DNA from: Atopsyche davidsoni | Lineage: Eukaryota; Arthropoda; Insecta; Trichoptera; Hydrobiosidae | Direction: 5' to 3' | NCBI GenBank assembly: GCA_022113835.1 | Contig: JAILWY010000022.1 | Coordinates: 6,324,001-6,388,000 of the forward strand | DNA: 64,000 bases | Shown here: positions 24,079 to 44,000 of the stretch, piece after piece | How positions within the stretch are numbered: position 1 is the first letter of the stretch | Layout of the letters: every line of letters begins with the position of its first letter | Position numbers and translations under genes: made by a program | The notes under the pieces: generated by a model | Told to the model about the DNA's origin: nothing | The model's input: the letters and a program-made list of their open reading frames with translations, nothing else | Database searches by the model: none

Positions 24079-26280
24079 TAGGGTGTCCCTTAAAATTCAA
24101 GTTCAATATTTTTTTACGCGTACCTTCTTAAAAGTTTAGTAATAACCCTATATTGTCTAGAAAAAAATATTAGTTCGATTTATAAACGGTAACCCGTGCC
24201 GACTTGCGATTTTAACTTGTCCATACAAGTTGCGTAAGTACTGCGCTGTGACTTGTAACTGCATGTTTTATTTGTCATTTCATACGTGATTTTTGAGATT
24301 AGTAGTGCTCCATTGTTTAGTGCGTTAACATGTCGGTGGAATTACGGAGTGATAAACAAAATAATTTCCTTATCGGTTTGCCTAGATATCAAATAAATGG
24401 TGCAAAATTACCATCTAATCGACAAATTCCCTCGGTCCTATTTTACAATATTCGTGAGGTTAAACTGATTGTTAGTGAAAGTGCAAATCTTGTGATTAGG
24501 GAGTGCATCATATATTGGGAAAAAGCAAGAATTCCAACAAGGGCATATCCTAACTGCGTGAAGAAACTTGTTGATTTATATCATGTTTGGAGAGAGTTGC
24601 AAAAAAAATTGTAAGAAAACTCAGGTTACGTTCAAGAGCCGTGAGAACAATTTCAAAATTGATCTTGATAATTTGTTTGATATTGCACATGCTGATGCTT
24701 TTGAGAGAATGAAAATAGAGTAAGATAAATTATTTTTAATGAAACAGAGAGAGCCAGATCGACCAGGATGCTTAGGTGGTGTTGATAAAAAATTGTCGGA
24801 AAAAGAAGATAGATCTAAACAACGACGATTGGAAGAAGAGGAAAGGGTTGTAAGACAAAGATAACCACTAGCTGCTGAAACTAGAAAATCAAGGGCAGAA
24901 GCAATAAAATCTGACTTCTTTGGAAGTAATGTACCCGACGTAGTCACAGTCCATTGGGATGGAAAACTATTACCCGGGTTAGATGTACGAAGTTCTAAAG
25001 AAGAACGCTTGCCAGTTATTGCTTCGTTTGACGATAAGGAACAGCTTCTTGCAGTGCCAAAACTAGAACATTCTTCTGAAAAACATCAAGCTAAGGCTGT
25101 CTCAACAGCTCTCTTTGACTAGAACCTTCACGATAAAGTACAAATAATGTGCTGCGACACAACAGCTTTCAATACTGGCCGTTTCAATGGAGCTTGTGCT
25201 ATTTTGGAGAAACTTTAGGAAGAGAATTGCTGCTCGTCTGTCGTCATCATGTTTATGAATTGGTCCTAAAAGCTGTCTTTGAAAGCAAAATTAAGTAAAT
25301 TACTAGTAGCCCAGATACTCCAATGTTTAAAACGTTCAGAGAAAATTGGAAAAACATCGACGCTAGTAACATTGAACCATCTCTTAATTTCGTAAAACAA
25401 CGTGTTGCCGAGACAGACATTCAAGCTTTTTTAATATTTTATAAGGCAGAATTAGACAAAGGTTATGTAAGAGATGACTACCGCAAATTGGTCGAACTGT
25501 GCGTAATATTTTTGGGAGGAGACTCAGAGGAAAAATTAAAACTAAGCCCCCCCAAAGCCATGCATCAGGCACGCTGGATGGCGAGAGCGATCTATTCTTT
25601 AAAAATGTGTTTACTTCAGTCACAATGCAGAATAACTGCGAAGGACAAAAAGACTCTACAAGATGTTTGCTTATGTTTGTAAAACACTGGATGATTTCGT
25701 ATCGGAAAAGAGCAAACAATTTTTATCACGACTGCAGATCGACGACAGTTTTCTAAAGGAAGATGTATCTTCTTGGAATAATAATAGTGCTTTTGTGGAA
25801 GCTAAAAGAAAAATAAGTTATTTGAGGGTTGTGAATGATACTGCTGAAAGGGCTGTTAAAATGATGCAAGATTTTAACGGACTTATCGCGGCTGAAGAAG
25901 AACAAAAACAGTTCTTGCTGCGCTGTGTCCAGGAACATAGAAAATTGTATCCGGACTGTAAAAAAACAACTCTATTAAAAAGTTACCCTGACTGATTGTT
26001 ATTACTTTATGTTTTTGATTAAAGATTAATGTTCATGTAATTGAATTTTTACTATTATTCACTTAATTTATTGCATTTATAATGATTTTATACCAGACCG
26101 AAATATCAAGACAAAACACGTTTTTTACTAAACTTTGAAGCTCGGTCGGCACTGGTTGCAATTATGCTAGAAAGATGAAATTTTATATTTAAGACTCTTA
26201 TAGCATTACTAAAAAAAGTAGAGGGTACCCATTTCGAAATTTGAAAAAAAAAATTTTTTGGTCATATAAGGGACACCCTA
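24079..26280 (+). mobile_element. hAT-like DNA transposon, decayed, with 8-bp target duplication
   Basis: Inverted termini begin TAGGGTGTCCCTTA (24079) and end with the complement (26280). The 8-bp direct repeat ATATACAT flanks them at 24071-24078 and 26281-26288. Eight-bp duplications and TAGGG termini fit the hAT superfamily. The interior carries one transposase-like reading broken by a frameshift at an eight-A run near 24,602, stops near 24,721, 24,861 and 25,119, and frameshifts near 25,218 and 25,665. Recognisable pieces are DTTAFNTGRFNGAC, CRHHVYEL (25.23 kb), MHQARWMARAIYSLK and the C-terminal AERAVKMMQDFNGL, ending at 25,996. This set of motifs occurs in a transposase group widespread in arthropods. 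Superfamily assignment rests mainly on the termini. Confidence 0.8.
24330..25995 (+). pseudogene. Broken transposase gene of the 24-26 kb element
   Basis: The reading starts at ATG 24330 (MSVELRSDKQNNF...) and ends at TGA after LLKSYPD. At least three frameshifts and three internal stops prevent a full product. The C-terminal third (25323-25995) is the least damaged part. Confidence 0.75.
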
Positions 26281-26288
26281 ATATACAT

Positions 26289-29200
26289 ATTATATAAATT
26301 TAATATATACAATAGTATACATTAAGTATATATAATTATTTTTAATGATTTAATGTGTGTGACTACTTTAAGCTCTATGAACACCTGGTTGGGGTATCTG
26401 GAGCTCAGGGCACCTGGAGATCAGGCAGCCGGGGGTCCAGAACACCTGGAGATCGTAGCCACCAGTGGTTGGAGGCCAGTGCTGATGTTTGTGAAGGCAC
26501 TCACTGTTATATTCCATAGTTGTAATAGGTTCGTAGTTGACTTCTTATTGCTGCTTGTACTTTACTTATTATTCTATTTCGTATGATACTCGCTTTAGAG
26601 ATATGAGCTCTGTTTGATGTGAAGATTTCACTGGGGTTGAGGTCGAAAATGCCGGAGGCCACGCAAGTCTAGACCTACGCAGTTTTTTGCCAAATAAGTA
26701 ATATGTACATTTCTATTTTGTGAACGGGCCCAGGCGTTGTCTTCTCAGATTGTTAGATGGAGCTCTGCTCGACTTTGTCATGCTCTTTTGTAGAATCTGA
26801 CAACGTGTTCACTTTGCAGCCCTAAATTGAATGATTGTTGTTCATTTGTCCATGACTCGTAGAAGTCATAATGAAAATCTGCTTCTGGAAGAATTGGTTA
26901 TTTTGAAGACTTTCTGGAGTACGACTAAACTATTGGCTTTGCCAGGAAGCCTCAGTGAGAAACTATCTGGGGTATTTAAAAACTAATTAGACTATGAAAC
27001 TTGTTAATGTGGTTTACATAGAAATAATTAAGTAAATTTGTAAAACACTGGAAAATGACTTTTTTACATAAAAAATTATTTGGCTGTGATGAATATTCTC
27101 AATCTACACTTGGTCTTTATCATCAGTGATTTTCCAATTATAATGGCGAGTTTTCATTATTAAATAATTGCCTTATGTATATTAAACAGTTTGGATAATT
27201 TTTCTACAAACTTAAAATAATTTGCAATGAGAAAGGCGACTTGGCTCAGGGAATCTGAACGATGAGTCTAATAACCACCTGCCCTGTAAGTTGTGGACGG
27301 TGAAGAAAAGATTGGCCGATGAGAGGTTTCTGAAGTGAGGAGACACCATTTTGACTGTGTCGACCCTGCTATGTCTCTTATATTTGTCTCATTGTATACA
27401 GTGAAATTATAGAAAAGACAAAAATTGCTTATAGTATCCATTTTTCTGATGCTGGTTTATGGAAGCAAATAAGTCTCATTTAACTCAGATTCTTTTTGTC
27501 CTGAGTATTAGTGAGCGAGAGATGCAACAAGAGAGCTTGCTCCGCTGGAGTCGCCCACTTACGAAGGCAGTCTGCTTCCTTTGCTCTGTATTAAACCTGA
27601 GCGTTGACATTGAGTCTGCACTGCAGTGTCATATGGCATTTGATTAAGTTGCATTGTACATTTTAGAGCGAAATGGGATGTCGCATGGGAAAAAATTCAT
27701 TTACTGCAAATACTAAATTAAGTGTTTGAAAAATTTTACGGCGTCAAAATGACAAGACAGCAAGTAAATAATGATGATTTTTACTTATTTGAAAAAATTT
27801 TGATCTTTTGCCAAATATGTTGACATATTATTGGTATGTTTTAAAATGATTTGTAAGTGCTATAATTTGCACAGGATTTCTCAAGGCGTAATATCCAAAA
27901 TAAAGAGACAGGATACCATGGACTCTTCCAAATTTCTATTTGAATAGCGAGATTCTCATGTGAGTAATTTTTTGATACAGTCATTCAAAGATAATTTACG
28001 GTAATACATTTTGTTTTGAAAACACAATTAAAATTATGCTGGACTGTAATGTAAAAGAAAATATTGAAGAAACTCATAGTAGTATAAATATTTTTAGTAA
28101 TTAATATATTCCCAGTCTTCCCAATTTGATCATATTTTCGAGACATCTTGTATATTGTACATGTGTTATACATAAATAGATGTGTGGTCAAATGCAGTTG
28201 ATCTTTTATTTTTCTGCAAGACCGCAAAACACTTCACACTTAAGTAAAAACTGGAAATCTAAGAAAACGCTTTGTGCAAATGTAACTTCTTCAACCTGAC
28301 TGACTGTTAGAGCATGCTAAATACACGTGATAATGTGAGTTTTGGGTTGGCGTATAGAGCTTATTACGTGTGTAAACGACAATGTAACGATTGATTATGT
28401 GAAGATAAGGTTGTTATTTTACCTCCTCGAGCATTACCAAAGCATCATACAATACCACATTGCTACTCTGCCAAAAATCACCAACAAAGGTTGAACCAAA
28501 TTGAGATTGACATTTGTCTTGTAAACCTGAAACATATATCCTACAATATCCAGTTATTTAGTGGAGACAATTGTATGGCTCAGATGGCCGCAGGCCGATT
28601 GTATACTTTGTGCTGCTGGTAATTTTACCAACGGTAGGCCACACTGACACCTCGTCAAGAGTTGATAATTTATTGAGTAAATTGTGAATTATTTTGTGGT
28701 GATTCCATAAAACCATAATATTTTCTGAAAGTGTTTGCGGGGTTTTTGATATTATTAAAAAATAAATCAAAATCAGTTTACTCTGGAAAAATAAAATGTT
28801 AGTGAGTTTTGGCAGAACATTAATAATATGGTATTGAATAGGTTTACTCGAAACTTAATGTAAATATTAAATACAATTGTGCTGCAGAGGTTCTCACAGA
28901 ATGCAGGGATGAACACTAAGCCTTTGTTTTGTATAGTTATGTGTCTGTGATTTATTTTACATATTGTATTTATAGTTAGCCTGTGATTATGTGACTTGTA
29001 TTGTGATATTATTTCTGTTAAAAAATCTCTGATTGTATTTCTAAAGTCACTTCTAGGTCAGGTAGCAAAACCATTTAATACTTTGAGGTTCATAAAAAAG
29101 TGTCTTTTCATAAATACTGAAGGTTTTGAAAATAGCACGTGTGAACACACAATGAGGTTGCTATATATTTATTAATACAGTTAGATTTACTTCTAGTCCC

Positions 29201-30370
29201 TCATCAGTATTTAGAATTGTGTTCAATTTTAAACATGTTATTTATATTTGTTAAAATGAACCAAATTTGATGACAAATGAGCATGGTAAATGAAGCATAT
29301 GCCATTTTTTAATAAAGTGGGTGTTGGGAGCGAGGCGGAATGGACTAATTCACATAATCAAACAGTGCCATGCACTTCGCCTGAGGTTGTACCGTCTCAC
29401 ATGAAGTAGCACACCTTCTATTGTTTATTAATGTTGCCACAAATAACATATAAACCATTGCGTGTTGCAAATTGTAAATAAATAATAATTTAAAAAAAAC
29501 TTCTAATTTTTGACTCGTAATTGTTATCCTCAGAGATATAATCCTCGATGCATCTCAGCTATCTCTGAAAGGTTTTATTTACTTCTCACACAGTCAGTCC
29601 TAAATAGTCACAGACCACGGCAGAGCTACCGCTCTTTCAACCTCTAAAATAATTGATATTTTGTTTATCCATGACAGATTGGTTTACTTTGAAATTTTTA
29701 TATGTGTTGGAACATTACTGATCGACATATAGATAGTTTCTATATATTCGCAATTTCACTTCAAAATAAAAATGATAGCAGAAAATTCAGAAAATAAGTA
29801 ATTTTTATACATTAAAAGAGAACTGCGAGTCGACACCAGCTAGCGCTACTATTACTTTAATTCAATGCACTATCGAGTTTGTAAGTTATCGGCTATTCTA
29901 AATATGATAAACTGTCAAATTTCAATACCTCTCAATGCTGATTCTTTTCAAGTAGAATGAAGAATGAATCTTAATATCTGAATAAACAATGGTTCAAAGG
30001 AAACAAAATGCTAGATTTAGGAAAAAATCATTCAGTCATTTATGCAGTGAAAGTGAACAGACAAGGCTGCAGTTGGTGATATTATTTACTCCAAGTACTC
30101 TCCCGACTTTGTCCACGAGCCACAGATGGGGCATATCGGCTTATTCCAACTGAATTCTGAGACAGGACACTTTTAATAGGCCTTATTGTTACAGCTTTAA
30201 GAAAAACCTTACAGAAAATTTACAGTTAATAACCTTACTTACTGAATTCGAATAGCACTGCCTATCCTTCTTATTCCTTTCCGTGAATAGCTTAACAAGA
30301 AGTTGTTCTCTCTTCAACTTCATTATTCATGTTGTTGAGGGACAAGGCATTTGCATGGTGAAGATCCATT
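26289..30370. other. Gene desert
   Basis: No exon, RNA gene or transposon terminus that I can support. ORFs are short and of random composition. Confidence 0.5.
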
Positions 30371-30471
30371 AATATAATGAAATAAGTAAACTTTTTATTT
30401 ATATCTTCACAAGATGAAGTGAAGATGAAGAGTGAAGATATAAATAAAAAGTTTACTTATTTCATTATATT
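30371..30471. repeat. 40-bp perfect inverted repeat downstream of NSUN2
   Basis: Arms 30371-30410 and 30432-30471 are exact reverse complements with a 21-nt loop of GAAGT-type repeats. Each arm contains the AATAAA/TTTATT hexamer, so both strands carry a polyadenylation-type signal about 150 bp past the NSUN2 stop. The convergent layout (CEP104 +, NSUN2 -) would suit a bidirectional 3' end; that part is inference. Confidence 0.8.
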
Positions 30472-30561
30472 TCATTATTCATACTTAAGGAAAGTGAGAA
30501 AAAACAGATGTTTAAATTAATAAAAAAATATGTAATCATCAAAGTATAAAACATTTATTAA

Positions 30562-36684
<6,123 letters not shown>

Positions 36685-38007
36685 AGTTATATTTTGAATT
36701 ATTATGTGTTACAGACGACCGGAACAATTCGAAGTTAGACCACGTTACCTGTCAAAAGTTGAGGTTATACTATAGACAGAAAGTAAAAAATGCAGTAAGG
36801 CTGCAGAAATAAAAGAAATTGAGTTTTTTTAGAAAAATCAAAAAAAAAAATCATGAATGTTAAATAAATTCAAATTTATTTTTTAATTTTTTAAAATTAG
36901 TTTTTGAGGAAACTTTTTCATAGTTTTTATATAAATGTATAGTTTAAATATTTACACTTGCAACATTTTGTCGAACATAGACAAGTAAAATTATTTGCTA
37001 CTCAATCGTCCAGTCAGCTGTCAATTTAAAATTGCTTGACATTAATAAAACTTAGATTGTTTTATACTTGTTTCGGCTGTGCTTATATTGTCACGTTGAT
37101 TAGTGATTATATATTAAACCGTAAGTTCATTGCTTACTCTGATATTAGATGACGAATCAAATTAAAGTAAAAAAATATATGTTTTAAGTGTTTCGAAATA
37201 TTTATACTGTGTGATCATATATTTATTTTTGTTAGATCAAATTTAATTTGTGATTTTATGGATGCTCAATAAAAATTAAATGTGATTTATTTAACGCAGT
37301 GAGTGTACATAATTCTTTATATTTTGAAATATTTGAGATATAATTTTGTGTAAGTTGTTTGTAGTCGTAATAATATGGCAGGGAATGTCTCAGTACATAT
37401 ATTTTATTTGGTACACTAAAGTTTAGTTCATATTTCATTTTGAATATTTCATCGAATAAATATTGGCTTAAATAAAATATAACTACATTCAAGTATCATT
37501 GATAATAAAGGTATATGAAAATCTTTGAATTCTATAAAATATGATAATATTTATGTAACGATACTTGTTACATCAAGCTTCTTATCATAAAAAAAATGTA
37601 GATAACGCTTGTTGTTGAACATGATAAAGTTGCGTTTTATTTTATCAAAGATATTATTCTATAAAAAACCTTCAGTATTATTGAGAACCAAGACTATCTT
37701 TCCTTATCTCAAATAAATAAAAGAATTTTTCTAGTAAACTTCCTTTTACAAGTAAAATCTTTTTTCTTACTAAAATGAAAATAATTCTTTAATATAAAAA
37801 ATCATAATTTAAAATAACCTAAATTAAAATTATGAGGATAGTAAACCGTATAATTTTCAACTTAAATGAAGTGCTACAGAAAATTACATAAATAAATAGT
37901 AGTTAAAGTTTATTGTACAGAAATGAAAGGACCTCCTACTCTGAGCGGTATAACACGAGCCGGGTAGACCAGATGCCCCATTGTTGTTCCTTTTAAAATT
38001 ATAGAAT
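36685..38007. promoter_or_regulatory. Divergent NSUN2/OPLAH upstream region
   Basis: The 1.3 kb between two head-to-head start codons must hold both promoters and 5' UTRs. It is strongly AT-rich. I see no TATA/Inr pair that I can place with confidence and no other gene. Confidence 0.45.
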
Positions 38008-41000
38008 ATGATGGCAGAGAGCAACGGAAAGTTTCAGTTTGCCATAGACAGGGGAGGGACCTTCACAGACGTGTTCGCTCGCTGTCCCGGGGGCGCCATA
38101 CGTACCCTCAAATTGCTATCAGAAGACCCTGCTAACTATCCCGATGCTCCTCGAGAAGGCATACGGAGAATACTCCAAGATGTGAGTTTGATATTGAGGA
38201 ATTTTTTCAGATTTTTATGTTGCTAACTCACTGATACAATTGCACATTAAATTGACATTCAGGGTAGTGATGTATTTTAAAACGACCTGTTCGGTTTCAG
38301 GTAACTGGAAAAGCTGTAGATGCCGATGGAAAAGTGGAGTCTTGTCTCATTGACTGGATTCGAATGGGCACCACTGTAGCCACCAATGCACTTTTGGAAA
38401 GGAAAGGCGAGAAGATAGCCCTCATCATCAACAAGGGATTTAAAGACCTTCTTTTTATCGGGAACCAGGCCAGACCTGACATATTTCAGCTGGTATGTGA
38501 ATCCGGCTTATTTCAGATGTCTTTGAATTCTGAAATGAAATTCTACAGCTTATTTTTATTCTTATTAATTTTAATATAATTCACTGATGTTATTTTAAAC
38601 ATAATAAATATCATCTATCAATATGCTAATTTACATTTGTTGAGCCTATTTGTTTCACTTGAATTCAATTTAAATGAGTTCTTACGCTTCTTCTTGATTC
38701 TGTGTAAAGCTTTGAAGATCCTTAACTCACTGTTAAGCACTTTGAATGTATGCATATCTATATAAGTATCTCTGCATCCTTTAGACAGATTGCTGCAGCC
38801 CCACATTCTGTGAAGAACATAGTCGTCGAGATAAAGATGAAGTTAATTCTTGCACAGATTTGTGCAGAAATGTCAAAAAAAATTATCATATGTAGTAGTT
38901 ATCATTGATTAATTGTGAGTATTTTTTTTTTTTGTTTTCAGGCAATTCAGAGGCCAGAAGTTTTGTATTCAGAGGTGATAGAAATTGACTGTAGAGTCGT
39001 GCCAGCCTTGCATGGTCGTTGCGATCTTCAGGCAGAGCTAGAACACCGGCACGGAGGCCTCGGCTGGAGGACTGTCACAGGTGGGTGAGCTGTCACCGGT
39101 GGGCTAGCAGTGGCCAGTGACAGCCTTTTCTCTTAGTATGATGAAAATCATCCTCAGTGTACTGCAGAAGAGGTACAGGAAGGGCCGGGGCGTAATCAAA
39201 TTTGTAATTGTTTAGTCATACCGTAAATATTGAATCTATTTTTCCCAAGTAAAATTTTCTTATACCGTTGAAGCTAAATTGTTTATGTTGAAAAATCTCA
39301 AAGATAAAAGAATTACCAAAATATATTTTATACATCACCCCAACTGCATTTGTATAATATACCTACCAAATGCTCACAATTCTTATACAGTATTAGATTA
39401 TTCTTTTTGACAATATTTTAATATCTATTTATGTTTGTTTATTTACATTAAAAACAACCAAAAACAATTCAATCAAAGATTGATTAAATTATACATAAAA
39501 GTCCTTAACATTTATCATAAAAACCCTATCCACAAAAGGCACGACCGGTGAAGACTTGTATGTCATGAAGGAGTTAGAAGTGGAAGAAGTCCGCTCGAAA
39601 TTGGCAGACCTGAAAAGGAGAACGGGAATCAACAGCATCGCTGTGCTTATGGCTCACAGCTACACTTATGCCAACCATGAAGTGGAAATTGGAAAAATTG
39701 CCAGAGAACTGGGTAAGAATAAAAACACTTGATAGCAAAAAAAAATATTTATTTTTGAATCAGGATTCATTGAAATTTTACATTTCTAGGTTTTGATCAA
39801 GTTTCACTTTCACATGCAGTGATGCCCATGGTGCGTGCAGTGGCACGTGGTTTTACAGCGTGTGTAGATGCGTACCTGACGCCGCATATACAACGCTACC
39901 TCACCGGGTTTGCCAGTGGCTTTTCAGATGGCCTAAAAAATACCAATGTTCTGTTTATGCAATCTGATGGGGGACTGACTCCGATGAACACGTATGTCTT
40001 ACGTGTTTTCCTTATGCGCACAGAATAAACACAGCATAAGCATGGCACGTGTGCCGACAGTGACTGGAATGATACACCTGAGTCAGTGTACTGCTGACAT
40101 TATTTATAAAAGTACCAAAAAATGTTCTTGAAATATCGATGTTAAAATAAATCATTATCATACATCTATATCCATCTGTCATTGTCTAGTTTATAAGATT
40201 GATTGCTTATAAGATGATCACTTATATTTTAGGTTCAATGGCTCCCGAGCCATTCTCTCCGGTCCAGCCGGAGGCGTGGTTGGGTATGCTCTGACCACCT
40301 ACGGAAAGGAAACTGACCTGCCAGTTATAGGTAATATCATAATGTTAACGGATTAATTGCTAAACGCAATTAATAAATCAGCCTTTGCCAACGGTGATAC
40401 TGAAAATATAGTTATATATATTTTTTGATGTATAATTATGTTTAGGATTTGACATGGGAGGGACATCTACCGATGTGTCTCGCTACGCTGGATCTCTAGA
40501 GCATGTGCATGAAGCTACCACAGCCGGCATAACAATTCAAGCTCCTCAACTGGGTAAATGTGTTTGTAAATAATTGAAACACACATTTTCTCAACTTATA
40601 CGGTCATTCTCATACTGTCCAATTAGCAATTGGACAGTATGAGAATGACCAATTAGCAATTCATTCAGCCCTTGCTGGTGCCTACTCAACTTATTCTGTT
40701 TCACTCTCACTACGCTGAGCAATTCATATTCGAAATGGTTTGACATTGATGATGTACTTCTTAATAGATGTGAACACAGTAGCAGCAGGTGGTGGCTCCA
40801 TACTGACTTTCCGCTCGGGTCTCTTCTGCGCTGGCCCCGAGTCTGCTGGAGCTCACCCCGGTCCAGCGTGCTATCGCAAAGGAGGCCCAGCTACTGTCAC
40901 TGATGCCAATGTTGCTCTCGGTCGGGTGCTGCCTGACTTTTTTCCCAGGTGAGATATTTAAATTTTGAATGTCAGAAAACATAATTACTATTGCCTTGTT

Positions 41001-44000
41001 CCAAAAATAACTAATTTACAGGGTGTTCTGCTACTCGGCAAAGGCAATCGCTAATGGCAGGAAAACAAAGTATTGAATAAATTTTTGGCGGATGGCAAAC
41101 TGTTTTCCTTATCAACCATCGTTGTATAACATCTGATTTTGGTCTTCTTTAGGATCTTTGGAGAAAATGAAAATGAGCCGCTAGATAAGGCGGCATCTAT
41201 AAAAAGAATTCAGGCCCTGCAGACTGAGATTAATCTTTTTATGGCAGAAAATGGAAGCAAAAAGGTAATAATATTTTTTTGAATGCAAATTTATAATTAG
41301 CATGAAAACCTCAGGCCATAAAATGATTTGTTGTGTTATTTAACAGATGTCACTAGAAGAAGTCGCTTTGGGCTTTATTGAAGTAGCCAACGAAGCAATG
41401 TGCAGACCAATAAGGTAATTAAATTGATGAATAATACTTTTGTAATTTAAATAAGTTGAAATATAAAGAAAATGAGAAGCGCATAACTGATAGAAGCCTT
41501 TGTTTTATCAATTAAGAGGGAAAGAAGAGCAATGACTAGAATAGGAAAGTACAGTTTTATGTTGAGTGTCTCATGTTGGTCAAAGTTGATTGCATTGATT
41601 CATTCTTATTCTTTAGTTATTGTCCTTTTCTTTAGTGTAGAGTATAGATAGAGCTGACTATCTAAGTGATGTTTGGTGTGAATTTATGAATTTTAGAGCT
41701 TTAACGACAGCCCGTGGGTATGACACGTCTCATCATGCCTTGGCGTGCTTTGGAGGTGCCGGGGGTCAACACTCATGTGCCATCGCTCGCTCCTTGGCCA
41801 TACATACTGTCTTTGTTCATAAGTTTGCTGGTAAGATGGTTCACGGGCATGATGTGAACGGATACTGACTTGCCATTTGACTCAAAACTAATGGCAAGAA
41901 TCTCATGTTCCAGGAATACTGTCCGCTTACGGAATGGCTCTGGCAGATGTGGTTCATGAGACACAGTGTCCGTGCGCCTTGGACTATCACCAAGGAAATT
42001 ACAATGAGTTAGATGAAAAATTGGAATCTCTGATGACAATGTGTAGAGAAAAGCTTATATCCCAGGTAACGTTCTGAACTTTACTGCGGAGTTTGCTGAC
42101 CATTTAAAGCAAACGGTACACGTCACACCTCCAGTATTGGTTTTTTAATAAAGGAAATCATGATTTACGTTGATCTAAAATAAATTCCATTTTATTTAAA
42201 TCAGGAAGTATTTTATAATTTCCATAAAACTTATTATTGCGTCTTTTGTGAATTCAGAATTTCGTGGTTGATATGCAGTACTGCTCACTGTCTGCCGCAA
42301 TGGGCTCATTATTGTATAATCAAATGAATTTACTGATACATGAAGACATCCATGCATATGTTAAAACAATACTTTACAGTGAAATCCTTTTTTTTTTTTC
42401 ATTTGACTACTAGTGAAATTTCGGAGGCATTTAAATAGGGGCTTATTCACTGCGGAGACAGGCAGAGGAGATATGGTTTTTAAAAGTATTAACTTAATTT
42501 GGCCTACAACAGATTATTATTATATTCCAGGGTTTCTCCGATTCTCAGCTTTTGCTGGAGCCTTTCCTCCACATGCGCTATGAGGGCACGGACTGCGCTC
42601 TGATGTGCGGGCCCTCTGCAGCCTCGTCAGCGTCTTCAGCTCACACTAATCACGGAGACTTTATGACTACCTTCCTGGAGAGGTAGGTCTCTTCAAGCCT
42701 AAATGATTTATTTTAATAATGGTCTTAAGTCATCAAAATACCAATTTGTTTTCAATTAAGATTAATTTATTAATATAGAAATTTCATTTATAAAATAATA
42801 ATAAAAAAATTAAATAAGATAATAAGTTTGTTTTAAAAAAATAAAAGCGAATTGCATTATTTGATATGAGACATTTTTAAAACTGACTTTGCCTATACGT
42901 TTTGCATCCAATGATTTAATTTTTAACAGAAAAATCAACAATCTAGCCATTATATGCGAGTTTTTTTTTTTAAGGATATATTGGAAATAATTTATAAAAT
43001 TTGTCCTATTGTTCGTTTTGAAAAGATTTAAAATAAATTATATTATGAAGATTTACTATCGTTATTTACGAAATGCTTCTGTTTTATTAATAATAAAAAT
43101 ACAGATGCTCAGGTATAAGGTATTTAATATAAGAATGTCTGTAATAGTTAACTGATGAAAGTATGTAATATCCTGCATCACTTTCTAAGTTTCTACCGTT
43201 TTTTTTAATGAATAGTTTTATCAATTTTGCAGATACCAAAGTGAATTTGGTTTCGTGATTCCAACACGGAAGGTCATAGTGGACGATATTCGGGTCAGAG
43301 GAGCGGCTCGTAGTCGGATAGCTGAGGAAGAGCCTCATTCTCTTGCCACTCAACCCGTACCTCCTTGTCATCAGGCGAGTGTTTTACAGTTCCGTCACCT
43401 GCAGTGCACACTGTGAGGGCATACCCATCAAGTTACTAGGCATACGCGTCGAGTATGCTATAAATATAAAACTAAAGAAACAACTTAGCATACATTTTTG
43501 TTGTAAAGATGTGATATGTACTTAAAAGATTATCAACAGGTTCAATTTCTGTATCGACTATAGAGTTGTCGTTAGCATCGCCGAAAATGTACTAATGGCA
43601 TAGCAGCAAAATGCAGGCTTTCGCAACTGGAAGACTCGTCTGTCTCTTTTCAGCCTTTTCTCATACCACTACACCATTTCACTTGTATTACTGATTAATA
43701 ATTTTGTGATTTTTCCACATGTTTAATTTATTGGTGATGTCAGTTTCGCTGACCTTTCACGTAGGCATTATCAAACCACATTATGAATATATTATTATAT
43801 TATAATTATAATAATTTTTGGTCACCAATAAAAAAATTGAACCTTTTGAAAATTGTAAATACACCTTTATTCAAAGTTAAATAGTTATAAAATGGTGACT
43901 CTTCACAGCCTGCAAAAAGTCTGTTGACTGTCGAGCAAAGTAGAAGCACTGGAAGTGTTTGAATTTATAGACAAACACTCTTACTCTGTCCCCAACAGGT

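Noticed and set aside
26353..26586. ORF with CACCTGGAGATC repeats
   Set aside because: It is an imperfect tandem duplication of about 36 bp. It has no family similarity and no splice context.
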